Source of the DNA: Parvularia atlantis
Lineage: Eukaryota; Opisthokonta; Rotosphaerida
Direction: 5' to 3'
NCBI GenBank assembly: GCA_943704415.1
Contig: CALSCO010002505.1
Coordinates: forward strand, 1 to 24,397
Length of the DNA stretch: 24,397 nt
This document shows, piece by piece, positions 1 to 11,606 of this stretch. Under the pieces are notes generated by a model. The model saw only the letters and a list, made by a program, of their open reading frames with translations, made no database searches and was not told the DNA's origin. The position numbers and the translations under genes were made by a program. Position 1 is the stretch's first letter, and each line of letters starts with the position of its first letter.

Positions 1-229
1 TCTCTTTCTCTCTCTCTAGCGTCTGGCCAGAATGCGAAACGGCGTGTCATGTGCCGCTACGTATTAACGTGCGCACACGGCCGTTGAACAGGTTGTTGGA
101 ATGTTGTTGAATGATCGTGAATGTTGAAGTTGTTGTTTCTCATCGACTGTGCTCTCCGCGGTAGGAACCCCGCTGAGCAGGGAGCAACTGAGAGGGGGGC
201 ATTTCAGAGGGGGCGGCACTTCAGCGGCA

Positions 230-2440
<2,211 letters not shown>

Positions 2441-2466
2441 GCTGGGTGTTTCGTGGTGGCGCACTG
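2441..2466. promoter_or_regulatory. 26-bp divergent intergenic region
   Basis: These 26 bp separate the start codons of the carboxylesterase (minus) and the J-domain protein (plus). Any shared promoter must extend into coding sequence or lie almost wholly here, and both 5' UTRs must be minimal or overlap the neighbour. No TATA or CCAAT element is seen. Confidence 0.5.
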
Positions 2467-4340
2467 ATGGACCTCTACGGCGTCCTCGGCCTGCCGAGCA
2501 CCGCCACGGTCGACGACGTCAAGGGCGCGTACCGGTGCGCTTGCGGCCTGCGGGCCGTGCCTCGCGCGGGACGCCGTCGGGCTGAGGGCGGGCGCGCAGG
2601 GCGCTCGCGAGGCAGTGGCACCCGGACCGCAACAGGACCAACCAGGCCGAGGCCGACCGGCGCATGAAGGCCATCAACGAGGCGTACAAGGTCCTGAGCG
2701 ACCCGGCCGCGCGCCGGCAGTACGACCTGAGCATGCCCATGGCGTTCGGGGCGGGTGCGGGCTACCCGGCGGCGTACGCGTTCACGTTCGGCTTCGTCGA
2801 CCCGTTCGCAGGCCGCGGTCAGCGGCGACCGTGGCCCGCGCCGCGACCAGCAGCCAACGGCCGCCCGGGCCCCGTGCCGACCAACAACCGCTACGGGCGA
2901 CCGCCGCCGGGCGCGTGGCCCAACACGGCACCCGGAGGCACGTGGTCGCGGCCGCCCGGCACGGCGCCGGCCAGCGCACCGCGCCAGTCGGCCGCACCGC
3001 CGCCGTCGACCAGCACGCAGCAGCCGCGGCAGGGCGAGGCGCCGATGTTTGCCGGGATGCCGCGGCCCACCAAGCCTGCCACGCCAACGGCAGCACCGAC
3101 GCCGACGCCAACAGCGACGCCGACGGCCAACAGCACGCCGCGCCCGCGCGCCGCGACGGCGTCGTTTCGGCACCCGCTCGACCCGACGCAGCGCCCCGTC
3201 GACGACCGTACCAACCTGGCCGGGCGCACGTCAGGTGCGAGCGCGTGTGCGTGCGCGGAGAGACACGCGCTGAGCAGCAGTCGCACAGGCACCAGCTACT
3301 CGTTCACTGCGCGGCGCTCGACCACGCCGTCGACGCCGCCCGACGTCGAGACCGTCGACAGCAGCTCGTCCGAGGACGACGGCGACGTAAAGCCGTCGAT
3401 GCGCCAGAACGGCCCCGCCGCACCCCGCCGCGCGCAGACAAACGGCCGTGTGCCGATGAGCGGTGCAACGCCGACCGACGACGCCCTCCCGACGTTCCCG
3501 CCCGTGCATCCTGGCGCGGCCACCTTTGGCAGCAGCACGCCCAAGGCCGAGAGCGACGCCGCGAACGGCACCGCGGGCTTCAGTGTCGGCATGGACGGCA
3601 GCGCGCCCATGTTTGGCGCGTCGCCGGCGACGGCCAGACCGACGTGGTTCAAGTCGCGGCCGACCGGGCGCTCTGTCCCGCTAACCACGAGCGCACGCGC
3701 GTCCGCAGCAAGAACCAGCCGCCACCAGTACAACCTGCGCAGGCCGCCATCATCGTCGCACCCGCAGCAAGGGCAGCGCGGGCAATCCGGGCCGAGCGGG
3801 CAGCATCAGCAGCGGCTCGAGACGTCCGTCACGGTCAAGGTGGAGGACTTTTTCCGCGGGACGGAGAGCACGGCGATCGTGCAACTGCCGCAGAGTGAGG
3901 CCTTCGTGAGCGTACGCGTGACCCTCCCGCCCAGATCGCCCGCGGGCTACCAGGCGCTCGTGCTGGCCGAGGGCCGCGGCGACGTCTTTGTCATCGTCAC
4001 GTTCGTACCCGAGCCCGCCGGGCTGTACCGCGTTGTGGGCGCGGGCCCGGACCTGGAGCGCGTGGTCAACGTGAGCCTGAGCGACGTGCTCGTGGGCCTG
4101 CGCGGCAAGATCGACGGGCCCGACGGCGCCCCGATCGAAGTCGCGAGCGACGGTGCGGTCGAGACCCTCAAGCCGGCGCAGCGCCTGACCGTGCCGGGGC
4201 GCGGGCTCGCCGCGCCGGGCGGTGCCGGCCATGGCGACCTGCACCTCGTGCTCAACATTGTGTGGCCCGCGCGCCTGCCGCTCTCTCCGGCGCAGCAGCA
4301 GACGCTGCGGCACCTCTTAGACGTCAGCATGTACGATTGA
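2467..4340 (+). CDS. J-domain protein with long disordered linker and DnaJ C-terminal domain (584 aa)
   Basis: Hsp70 co-chaperone. The J domain is residues 1-70, with HPD at 30-32 (QWHPDRN) and helix IV YKVLSDPAARRQYD. Residues about 75-410 are a low-complexity Pro/Thr/Ala/Ser linker with no zinc finger. Residues about 413-584 resemble the DnaJ C-terminal substrate-binding domain: the order VGLRGKIDGPDG, then LKPAQRLTVPGRGL, then GDLHLVLNIVWP follows that fold, and a short helix of dimerisation type ends the protein. Introns: 2535-2599 (splits the J domain, phase 2) and 3235-3288 (54 nt, in frame, inferred from its GTGCG...CACAG ends; it could be retained). Closest to class II/B J proteins, but the linker is much longer than usual and lacks a clear G/F region. 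It has a divergent start with the esterase and a tandem gene 115 bp downstream. Confidence 0.85.
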
Positions 4341-4455
4341 CCGGGTGGCGGAGCCTGAGGCTGAGCCAGAGCGATTGCACTGCTCTGGGCCAGCCGCACG
4401 GTGGATCACGGAGATTGCCGCATCTGGGTCCGTGACGCCGGATGCCCATTGCACA

Positions 4456-5693
4456 ATGGCCCGCGACGGGCGCGACTTCAGGCGCGCGTTCTACACGTCC
4501 ATCGGCATCCGCGACCTGAAGGAGACCAAGCAGGCGGTGGACGCGCTGCTGGCCGAGGAGGACACGATCGGTGCGGGCGCGAGGCGCGATAGGGGCGCAC
4601 GAGCCGCGTGCTCACCGTGCCCGCAATCGCCAGACCTCGACAAGCTCGCCAAGATCTGCCTGTACCACCGCCTGCCGCACTCGACGCGGCTGACGCTGTG
4701 GCGGCTGCTGCTCGGTGCGGCTGTGTGCCAGACCTCCCACTCCTCCCGGCGCTCACGATCCGGCCGCGCAGGCGTCCTCCCGCCCGTGCGCGCCAGCTGG
4801 GAGTTTGTGCTCGAGCAGCGCACGTCGCAGCTGCGTGACATCCAGCACGCGGCGGCGCTGCTGTACGGCGACGGGCGGGCGGCGGGCGGCGAGCTGACGC
4901 CCATGCTGATGGTGCGCATGGCCCTCATCAAGCTCGGCCTCGCGCGGCGCTTCGACGAGGTGGCGCGTCCACGGTGCCCGTTGCGGCAACGGACGCTGAC
5001 GCCCAGCCCCGCAGGCCAAGCTGCACACGCTCGGCCTCGGCTACCTCGAGGCGCTCGCGGACGCGTTCGTGCGCATCTGCGACAACGACCGCACCGACGC
5101 GTTCTGGATGTTCCTGCTGTTTGCGCGCGCGCAGAACCTGTGGGCCGTGCCGTACCTGGAGCAGGTGCGCGCTGCGCAGGGCGCGTGCGACCCGGCCCTG
5201 ACGGTGCGCGCGACAGCCGACGGGGCGCGTGCAGCACCAGATCAACGCGCTCAACCGCCTGTGCCTTGCCGACGAGCGCATGAGCCCCGTCGTGCACGAC
5301 ACGCAGTCCGAGGTTGAATCGGTCGTGCAGGGGTCTGCGCGAGCTGCACTTGTGCGACGCACGGACGACTCACGCGCCGCGCGCAGGTGGTTCCGCAGCC
5401 TCTTTGCCGACGTGCTACCCGCGGCGTCACTCGAGCGGTGCCCGACGCTCAGCCCGACGTGGGCGCGACCGCTGACAACGTCGCACAGGATCTACGACGT
5501 CGTCATTGGGGGCTCGCCCTCGGTCTTCGTCTACGTCGCGCTCGCGCTGCTGCAGGCGCAGCGGCCGCGGCTGTCGGCCGTGCGGCGGAAAGACGACATC
5601 GCGGCGCTGTACGCGCGCATGAGCGACGACGCGCTCGAGGCCGTGACAGGCCAGGCGCTCGAGCTGTGGGAGAAGAGCCAGGCGATCCCTTGA
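4456..5693 (+). CDS. TBC1D7: TBC1D7-like protein, TSC complex third subunit (295 aa)
   Basis: TBC-domain protein resembling animal TBC1D7, which stabilises the TSC1-TSC2 complex that acts as GAP for Rheb and restrains TORC1. Introns: 4571-4633, 4715-4771, 4960-5014, 5165-5234, 5333-5386, 5438-5488. Spliced length, 295 aa, is almost that of human TBC1D7 (293). Matches run end to end: DFRRAFYTSIGIRDLKE near the N terminus, LPHSTRLTLWRLLLGVLPP, WFRSLFADVLP, RIYDVVIGGSPSVFVYVAL, and the terminal helix QALELWEKSQ. The usual RabGAP IxxDxxR arginine-finger motif is not visible, as in TBC1D7, so it is probably not itself a GAP. The intron 5333-5386 (GTCTGC donor) is the least certain; reading through it keeps the frame but inserts 18 unrelated residues. 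The start ATG at 4456 is chosen because TBC1D7 proteins begin just before DFR. Confidence 0.85.
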
Positions 5694-5745
5694 CTGTACA
5701 ACAGGAAGCAAGTGCACAATGCATGCATGCATGCGCGCGCGCACG
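5694..5745. other. 52-bp convergent spacer with a 28-bp alternating purine-pyrimidine tract
   Basis: This spacer lies between the stop codons of TBC1D7 (plus) and MPP alpha (minus). Positions 5719-5746 form an unbroken alternating purine-pyrimidine run, GCAT repeats passing into a GC repeat, and the last base is inside the MPP alpha stop codon. Such tracts are classic Z-DNA formers. Both 3' UTRs must end here or overlap the facing gene. Confidence 0.7.
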
Positions 5746-7858
5746 TCACAGGCGCCGCGCGAGATCTTTCAGCCGCGGCGCATAGGTGAGGTCGCCCGCG
5801 ACGGCGAGGGTCATCGGCGACTTGAGGATGCGCTGAACGACCCGCACGATGTCGGCCTCGGTCACGGCGTCGATGTTTGCGCAAACCTCGTCCACCGGTA
5901 TCCTCAGGCCCATCGCCTGCACCTGGCGCGCAATATCCTCAAACTGGATCGCCTTGGCCTCGAGGTTCATCAGCAGCGACGACTTGAGCTGGTTGCGTGC
6001 ACGGCTGAGCTCGTCGCGCTTGATGCCGCGGTTCATGTTGCGCAGCTCCTGCCGCGTTCGTGAGCACGAGCACGAGGGTGCGCGCGTTACCTTCAGGATG
6101 ACCTCGACCAGCACGGGCGCGTGGCGCGGCAGCGACGACCCGTTGACCATGAACAGGCCCGTGTCGGTGAAGCTGATGTTGTTGGCCTGGGCCGACTCGA
6201 TCCGCGCGTTCAGGTTGAGCACGTTGGTGTAGAAGCGCGAGTACATGCCCTGTCCGGCCGCGCGTCAGGCACACGCACGCACGAGCACGACGATGACAGC
6301 ACCTTGCCGGGCCCGCCCACGGAAAACGACCCGCCGCCGCCCATCATCATGTTGAGCGTCGCGACGGCGTACAGGTCCGGGTCGCCGATCGAAACGCCCT
6401 CAAAGCCGATGCTCATGTGCATGAGCGGCAGCTGGTCGTGGCGCGCACGCGTGAGATGCGCGGCCGCCGGTGCGCGCGGAGGCGGGGCCGCACCGACGGG
6501 TTCGGGATGAGCAGCTCGCCGCCGGTGTACCTAGCGGGCGCCTTGGGCGGCAGCTGCGGTCGCGGCGTGTGAGCGCGGCGAGGACAGACGCCGCACGCAC
6601 ACGCACCGCCTGCTTTTCCTGGCCGGGCACGCTCCACGGCCCACCCAGGTACTCGTTGGCCATGTCGACCTGCGAAGCGCAGTCAGAGGACCACCGCGTC
6701 GGCGAGCGGATTAGCGCACCAGCTCCGCGTGGTCCACGCCCGCGCCGGCAAAGATCATGTTGGACGGGCGGAAGTACTTGGCGCGGAAGTCGGCCAGCGT
6801 CGCGACCGACACGCGGTCAAGAACGTCCTGCGCATGCGGGGCGTGAATGGCGTGCGGCGTCGTGGGCGTCGCGCGCGCACCTTCGGGCACAGCAGCGGCA
6901 GCCCGATCGTGTTTTCGTGGTACGCCGCGAGCTGCATCATTTCCGACATGACCATGTCGGTCTGGTCGTCGAGTGACTCGTACTCGTACTGCAGCGGCGG
7001 CGGTGTCAGGCTGGCCCGCCGCCCCGCCCCGTGCGCCCGCCCGCCCGCACCGCCGCGTTGATCTTCTGCTGCTCGAGCTCCTCCGGCAGCAGGCTCGGGT
7101 TGCGGATCGTGTCGGCGATGAGGTCGACCAGGCGCGGGACGTGGTGGCGGAAGACCGTGCCGGTGTACTTGCAGCGCGCCCGTGGTGAGCAGGGACGGGT
7201 CGGCAGCGCGCGCGGGGCACACCATGATGCTCTCGCGCGAGGCCATCGCCGTGATGTTGCCGCCCATCACAAACAGCTCGTCCAGCACGTCCTGCACGCT
7301 GCGGTTGCGCGTACTCTGCGCCCCGAGTTGTTGTGTCGTCACGCGGCGGAAGAATGCACGCGCGCGCGTCGGCGCGCACCTTGAACGCCATGCGGTCGAT
7401 CAGGTGCGCCACGCCCACCGTCTCCAGCGTCTGGCTGCGCGAGCCCGCGTCCACGAGCACGCCCACGGTGGCTATCTGGCCGTACGAGTTCTCGGAGCAG
7501 ACACGCAGTCCGTTGGGCAGTGTCGTGATCTGCCGGTGAGCGCCCGCTTAGCCCGCGCTCACGCCCGCCACGGCGCAGCGCCACACGGCACGGCCACGCA
7601 CCCTCGTCGTCTGCGGGCCCTCGTCGCTCGCACGCGCCGCCACCGCGGCCGCCGTCGACGCGCCGTTCGCCAGGACGGGCTCGGGCTCGCTCTTCAGCAG
7701 GCGGTGCATGCGCTGGATCCACGCGCCGGGCTGCGCGTCGCCTGTGCTCAGCCGCTGCATCGCCCGTGCGCGGCAGGCGGAGGTGGTCACGCGCGCGCGC
7801 GCGCGGAGGGGAGACGCACCCAGGCGGCCCGCAGCTGACGTGCGGCTGGACGCCACAT
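5746..7858 (-). CDS. PMPCA: Mitochondrial processing peptidase alpha subunit (12 exons, 493 aa)
   Basis: Substrate-binding subunit of the matrix peptidase that removes presequences from imported proteins. Introns: 6049-6090, 6250-6302, 6432-6493, 6554-6606, 6670-6719, 6828-6880, 6989-7050, 7168-7222, 7316-7379, 7530-7601, 7755-7819; all eleven are phase 0. The N terminus [13 protein letters not shown] is Arg-rich with no acidic residue, a matrix-targeting signal. The zinc motif HxxEH of the beta subunit is replaced by HLIDR (about residues 106-110), as expected for the non-catalytic alpha subunit. The glycine-rich loop MMMGGGGSF (about 325-333) and GGPGKGMYSR are intact, and the C-terminal M16 domain ends in [14 protein letters not shown]. 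Length falls between the yeast and human proteins. Introns 6049-6090 (GTAACG donor, 42 nt) and 7168-7222 (AAG acceptor) have unusual ends but join conserved sequence precisely. Confidence 0.93.
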
Positions 7859-7924
7859 CGATTGACCACGTGGACTGTCGCGAAAGTCGAACGGTGACAG
7901 AGACCGTTGCGGGCCGCGGTTCAA
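7859..7924. promoter_or_regulatory. 66-bp divergent promoter region with E-box palindrome and Myb-like inverted repeat
   Basis: This is the spacer between the MPP alpha start (minus) and the CH-GAS2 start (plus). It holds the palindrome CCACGTGG at 7866-7873, an E-box/G-box core. It also holds an inverted repeat AACGGT (7890-7895) / ACCGTT (7903-7908) with a 7-nt spacer, whose arms resemble Myb-binding half sites. Motif function is inference from other eukaryotes. Confidence 0.4.
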
Positions 7925-9135
7925 ATGTCTCGGCCGGCCTGGAACGACTCGACGCGCGTGGAGAGGCGTGCGGCCGTGCCGGCGTCGCCGAGCGTCAAGC
8001 GTGCGGTCGCGTCACCGAGCGGCAAGCGTGCGGTCGCGTCACCGAGCGGCAAGCGTGCGGTCGCGTCACCAGCCGCGAAGCGCACAGCGGAGGCAGTAGC
8101 GCCGAGTGTGAAGCGCGCGCGAACCGAGCCGACGCCCAAACCGGCTGCTCGCACGCCGCTCAAGCCCGTGCAGCCTGCTCCCACTACGCCAGCAGCACCA
8201 ACAGCACTGCCAGCATCAGCAGAGCCAGCGCTAGCAGAACCAACGACAAAGCGCAAGGCCGCAACGGCACTACCACCGAGCGGCTCGCCCACGTCGCAGC
8301 GCCGCCGCGAGCGCAACCAGCTGCTGATGGACGCGGTGCGGACAGATCTCGTGCGCGCCAGCGCTGCTTCTGAAAAACGACCGCAGATCGAGGGCGACGT
8401 GGCGCAGTGGATTGCGCAGACACTCGCGCACGAGTCCCTCGCCGAGGGCGACCTGCTCGAGCAGCTCGAGACGGGCGCAGTGCTGGGCCAGCTACTGCGA
8501 CGGATCAACGCAAGCAGCCCCACGGCCGACATCACAGCTACTCCCGTCGCGCGTCAGGCAGCCATCGCTCCGCCGCCGCACTCGTGGCTCGCGCGCGATA
8601 GCATCGCCCTCTTCCTCAAGGGCTGCCGCGCGCTGCCTGGCATGGGTGGCGCCACGTTCGAGGTGGGCGACCTCGTCGACCGCAAGAACCGCGCGGCCGT
8701 CGTGCGTACGCTGATCGCGCTGAGCCGGGTGGGCGCCAAACGCGGCCTGCGCGTGCCGAGTGCGTGCGTCAGCGCTGCTGTGGCTGTGCTCACACGCGCC
8801 GCCCGGCAGGCATCGTGCGCATCGAGGACGAGGTGGACGACGCCATGGCTACGGATGGCTGCAAGGATGAGGTCATCACCGCCGAGCAGACGTCGGCGCC
8901 CGCCGTGTACCGCGCCGTGCTCGCGTGTGAGATCGACGTGCACCTCGAGCGGATGATCGCGACGCACGCCGAGATGGCCGGGCGGTTTGAGCGCATCACG
9001 CGCGGGGCGTACTGGCTTCGGCTGCAGGGCGGCGTGCGGCGCAAGATCTTCCTGCGCGTGCTCTGGAAGCAAGTCGTCGTGCGCGTGGGCGGTGGGTGGG
9101 AGGATGTGCTGTCGTACTGTATGCGGCACCGCTGA
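7925..9135 (+). CDS. CH-GAS2 (Gas2-like) actin-microtubule linker (386 aa)
   Basis: A calponin-homology domain followed by a GAS2 domain, the architecture of Gas2-like cytoskeletal crosslinkers (CH binds actin, GAS2 binds microtubules). Residues 1-150 are basic, Ala/Pro/Ser-rich and probably disordered, with SPSGKR/SPAAKR motifs. The CH domain is about residues 154-275 (QWIAQTLAHESLAEGDL through FEVGDLVDRKNRAAVVRTL). The GAS2 domain is about 310-386 and ends in the family signature VVVRVGGGWEDVLSYCM. One intron, 8760-8809, joins RVPS to IVRIEDEVDD, the usual CH-GAS2 bridge. This gene is intron-poor next to its neighbours. The basic head could itself bind tubulin or be phosphorylated at its SP sites (inference). 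The stop codon lies 12 bp from the facing HDAC6-like stop. Confidence 0.88.
7997..8077 (+). repeat. 27-bp tandem repeat, three units, in the CH-GAS2 coding region
   Basis: Units lie at 7997-8023, 8024-8050 and 8051-8077. The first two are identical and the third diverges at its 3' end. Each unit encodes the nine-residue basic motif KRAVASPSG (the third ends in AA instead of SG). The unit length preserves the frame, so unit number could vary between strains without breaking the gene. Confidence 0.9.
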
Positions 9136-9147
9136 AAAACAAAAACA

Positions 9148-11606
9148 TCACGACGCGTCCTCGTCAAACTTCTGCCGATACGCGGCCTTCTTGAACGGCA
9201 GTAGCGCCTCGTGGTGCACGTACGCCTCGCAGCCGTAGCACCAGACGGACAGGTCCGAGAACGAGAGCGCCATGGCGTGCGTCGGGTTGCCCTCGTTGTG
9301 CATGACCATGTGCTCGCGCACAAAGCTGGTGCGACGCGCCGCGTGATCGTCAGGGCAGGCACAAGACGCAGCAGTGCAGCGGCGCGCACCGCGAGCACCC
9401 AACCATCGTGCAGTGAAGGCAGACCCAGTTCTCGCTTAAATCGCCGCAGAGCTCGCAGGGCGCGTGCACGTTGACCTCGGGCGCACGCTCGACCGGCGCG
9501 ATCGACTCGAGGTGCGGGCACCACGCGAGCGGCTGACCGCGGACGATCAGCGGCCCCGGGCTGAGCACGCTGCAGCGCGCACCTCCACCGCAAAGCCCGC
9601 CACGTCATCGCCCGCCGCGCCACCACCCGCCGCGCCGCTCGACGACGACGACGAGCCGCCGCCAGACGACGACGACGGGCCGCCGCTAGACGACGACGAC
9701 GAGCCGCCGCCAGACGACGACGACGACGACGAGTCGCCGCTGGATGACGCGGGGCCGCCAGTGGCCGTCTTTGGCAGCAGCGTCTTGGCCGGCGAGGACA
9801 GCATCGCCTGCAAAACGATTGTGAGCGGCCCCGCATGCTGCGGAGCACTAGCGCACCCCCGCGCCGTCCTGTTGCTTGACCGGCGAGGCGTGCGGTGTCT
9901 TCGCCGTCTCGGGCCGCTTGTAGCCGGCGAACAGCACCGGTGTGGTCACGTCTGCGCGGCGCATGACGTTCGGACGGGACGCGCGATGACTCATGCGCAC
10001 CCTTGAGACACTTCCAGTACGGCTGGTGCGCCGCGACCGTCTTCATGATCGCGAGAGCGGCGTTAGGCTCAGGCTGGACGCGCGCCATGTCCGGCGGCAG
10101 GTCACCCAGCAGCACGCTCGCGCAGGCGGCCATCGAGTGCGAGATCGATGCAAGGCTGTAGCCGCCTTGCGCGCGTACGCGCGTGAGCCGTGGCACCGGC
10201 GCACCGGGCAGCACGTGCGCACCCTCGAGCACGACCGCGACGCGTCCGCCCGCGAGCGACATCAGCTTGTGCGTCATGTGCGCGTAGCCCGCGGGCGTGA
10301 TGTCGCAGCCGCCCAGCGGGTCGCCTGCGCCGCACTCAGCCCGGCCACGTATGCACGCCGCACAAGCACCGCACCGCGCGCCGCGTCAAAGCCAGCCGAG
10401 ACGATGACCAGGTCCGGGTCAAACTGCACAGACGCACGCTCAGCAAGCGCGCCATGCGCCGAGGCACGCCCGTGCACCTCGCGGCAGATGGGCATGATCA
10501 CCGTCTCGAACGCGGCCAGGTAGCCGCCGTCGCCGACGCCCGCTGTGATTGGCCGTCGTGTCAAGCGTGCGCAGACAGCAACAGAGGTGCGCACGCACCG
10601 CCGTCCCAGCCGACGTGCACGCTAAAGCCGGCGCCGGCGCCCGTGCCTGGGCGGGGCGTGCGCACGACGTCAGTCACGGCTGCGGGCGTATCGCGAGCGG
10701 GCGCGCACCGACGACCTCGGGCGCCGCGTCCTTGTCGGCCGGGTAGAAGCGGCCGAGGTCGTAGCGGTGCGTTGAGATGTAGAGGATGCTCGGGTCTTCG
10801 GCAAACGTGTGGTACGTGCCATTGCCCCAGTGCACGTCCCAGTCGATGATGGCGATGCTGGCGCGTGCGTGAGGCGCCAGGACGACCGCAGGCAGCGGCA
10901 GCGCACCGCTTGACGCCCCAGTGCGCGCGCGCTAGCGCGGCGGCCACAGCGACGTTGTTGTACGTGCAGAAGCCCATGGCCTCGTCGTGCTCGGCGTGGT
11001 GGCCGGGCGGGCGCACGTTGGCGATGCCGTTGCGGACGCGGCCGGTCGCGATGGCCTCAACGAGGGCCACGGTGCCGCCGGCGCTCAGCAGCGCGCTCTC
11101 GAGCGACTTATCGTTGAAGAAGCTGCGCGCCGACGTGAGTGACGTGTGGCGCAATCGGCTCACCGCGCACATGCTGTTGTAGTCGTCGGCCAGGCGCGTG
11201 AGCTGGCGCAGGGTCATGCCGGCCATGCTCGCCATCTTGGCGACGTGGTCTGTGCCGTGCACCATACGCAGCTCGGCGTCCGTCGCGGCTCGCACGGGCA
11301 GCGGCGTCATGCGCGCCACCAGGCCGGCCGTGCGCAGCTGCTCGTCGATGCGGCGGATGCGCGCAGGCTACCGGCCGCGGCCGCCGTCACGTCACATCGC
11401 GCGCCTTCAAGTTGCGCGGTCGCGCCACACCTGCTCCGGATGCTTGTACTCGGCCTTGTGGCCACACATGCGCTCGTCGTACACGTAGCCTGCGGGCGCG
11501 CACGGGTGGGCATGGGCGCGAGCCGGGCCAGGCGCGGGGCCGGCGCACCCGTGGGCAGGTGCTCGCGCAGCGTCAGCTGTGATAGCGCGTCGTTGAGACC
11601 GGCCAT
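9148..11606 (-). CDS. HDAC6-like class II deacetylase with C-terminal ZnF-UBP (14 exons, 582 aa)
   Basis: One deacetylase domain (about residues 20-350), a Ser/Gly linker (about 405-465), and a ubiquitin-binding zinc finger (about 477-575). Introns: 9326-9389, 9533-9582, 9808-9856, 9952-10000, 10166-10222, 10325-10374, 10424-10477, 10543-10598, 10647-10708, 10858-10906, 11123-11170, 11368-11430 (TAG acceptor), 11490-11548. Deacetylase motifs: RPPGHHAEHDEAMGF (catalytic His146/147), DWDVHWGNGT (zinc ligands Asp184 and His186), GFDAARGDPLGG (ligand Asp282), and LEGGYS (Tyr317, as in active enzymes). The finger FAVEPLAWCPHL...ENWVCL...DLSVWCYGCEAYVHHE closely follows HDAC6. Animal HDAC6 has two catalytic domains; here there is one. 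The Trp after the ligand His186 replaces the usual second His. Known HDAC6 roles (tubulin deacetylation, aggresome formation via ubiquitin) are plausible but inferred. Confidence 0.9.
9636..9745. repeat. GAC/CCG-rich degenerate minisatellite encoding the Ser/Gly linker
   Basis: On the plus strand GACGACGAC blocks alternate with GCCGCCG blocks, giving an imperfect repeat of roughly 24 bp. Read on the coding (minus) strand it gives runs of four to seven Ser separated by two to three Gly. It links the deacetylase domain to the zinc finger in the HDAC6-like protein. Boundaries are approximate. Confidence 0.75.

Noticed and set aside
1-17. TCTC microsatellite at the left edge
   Set aside because: Short simple repeat at the window edge in the esterase 3' flank; positions 1-229 show no supportable gene.
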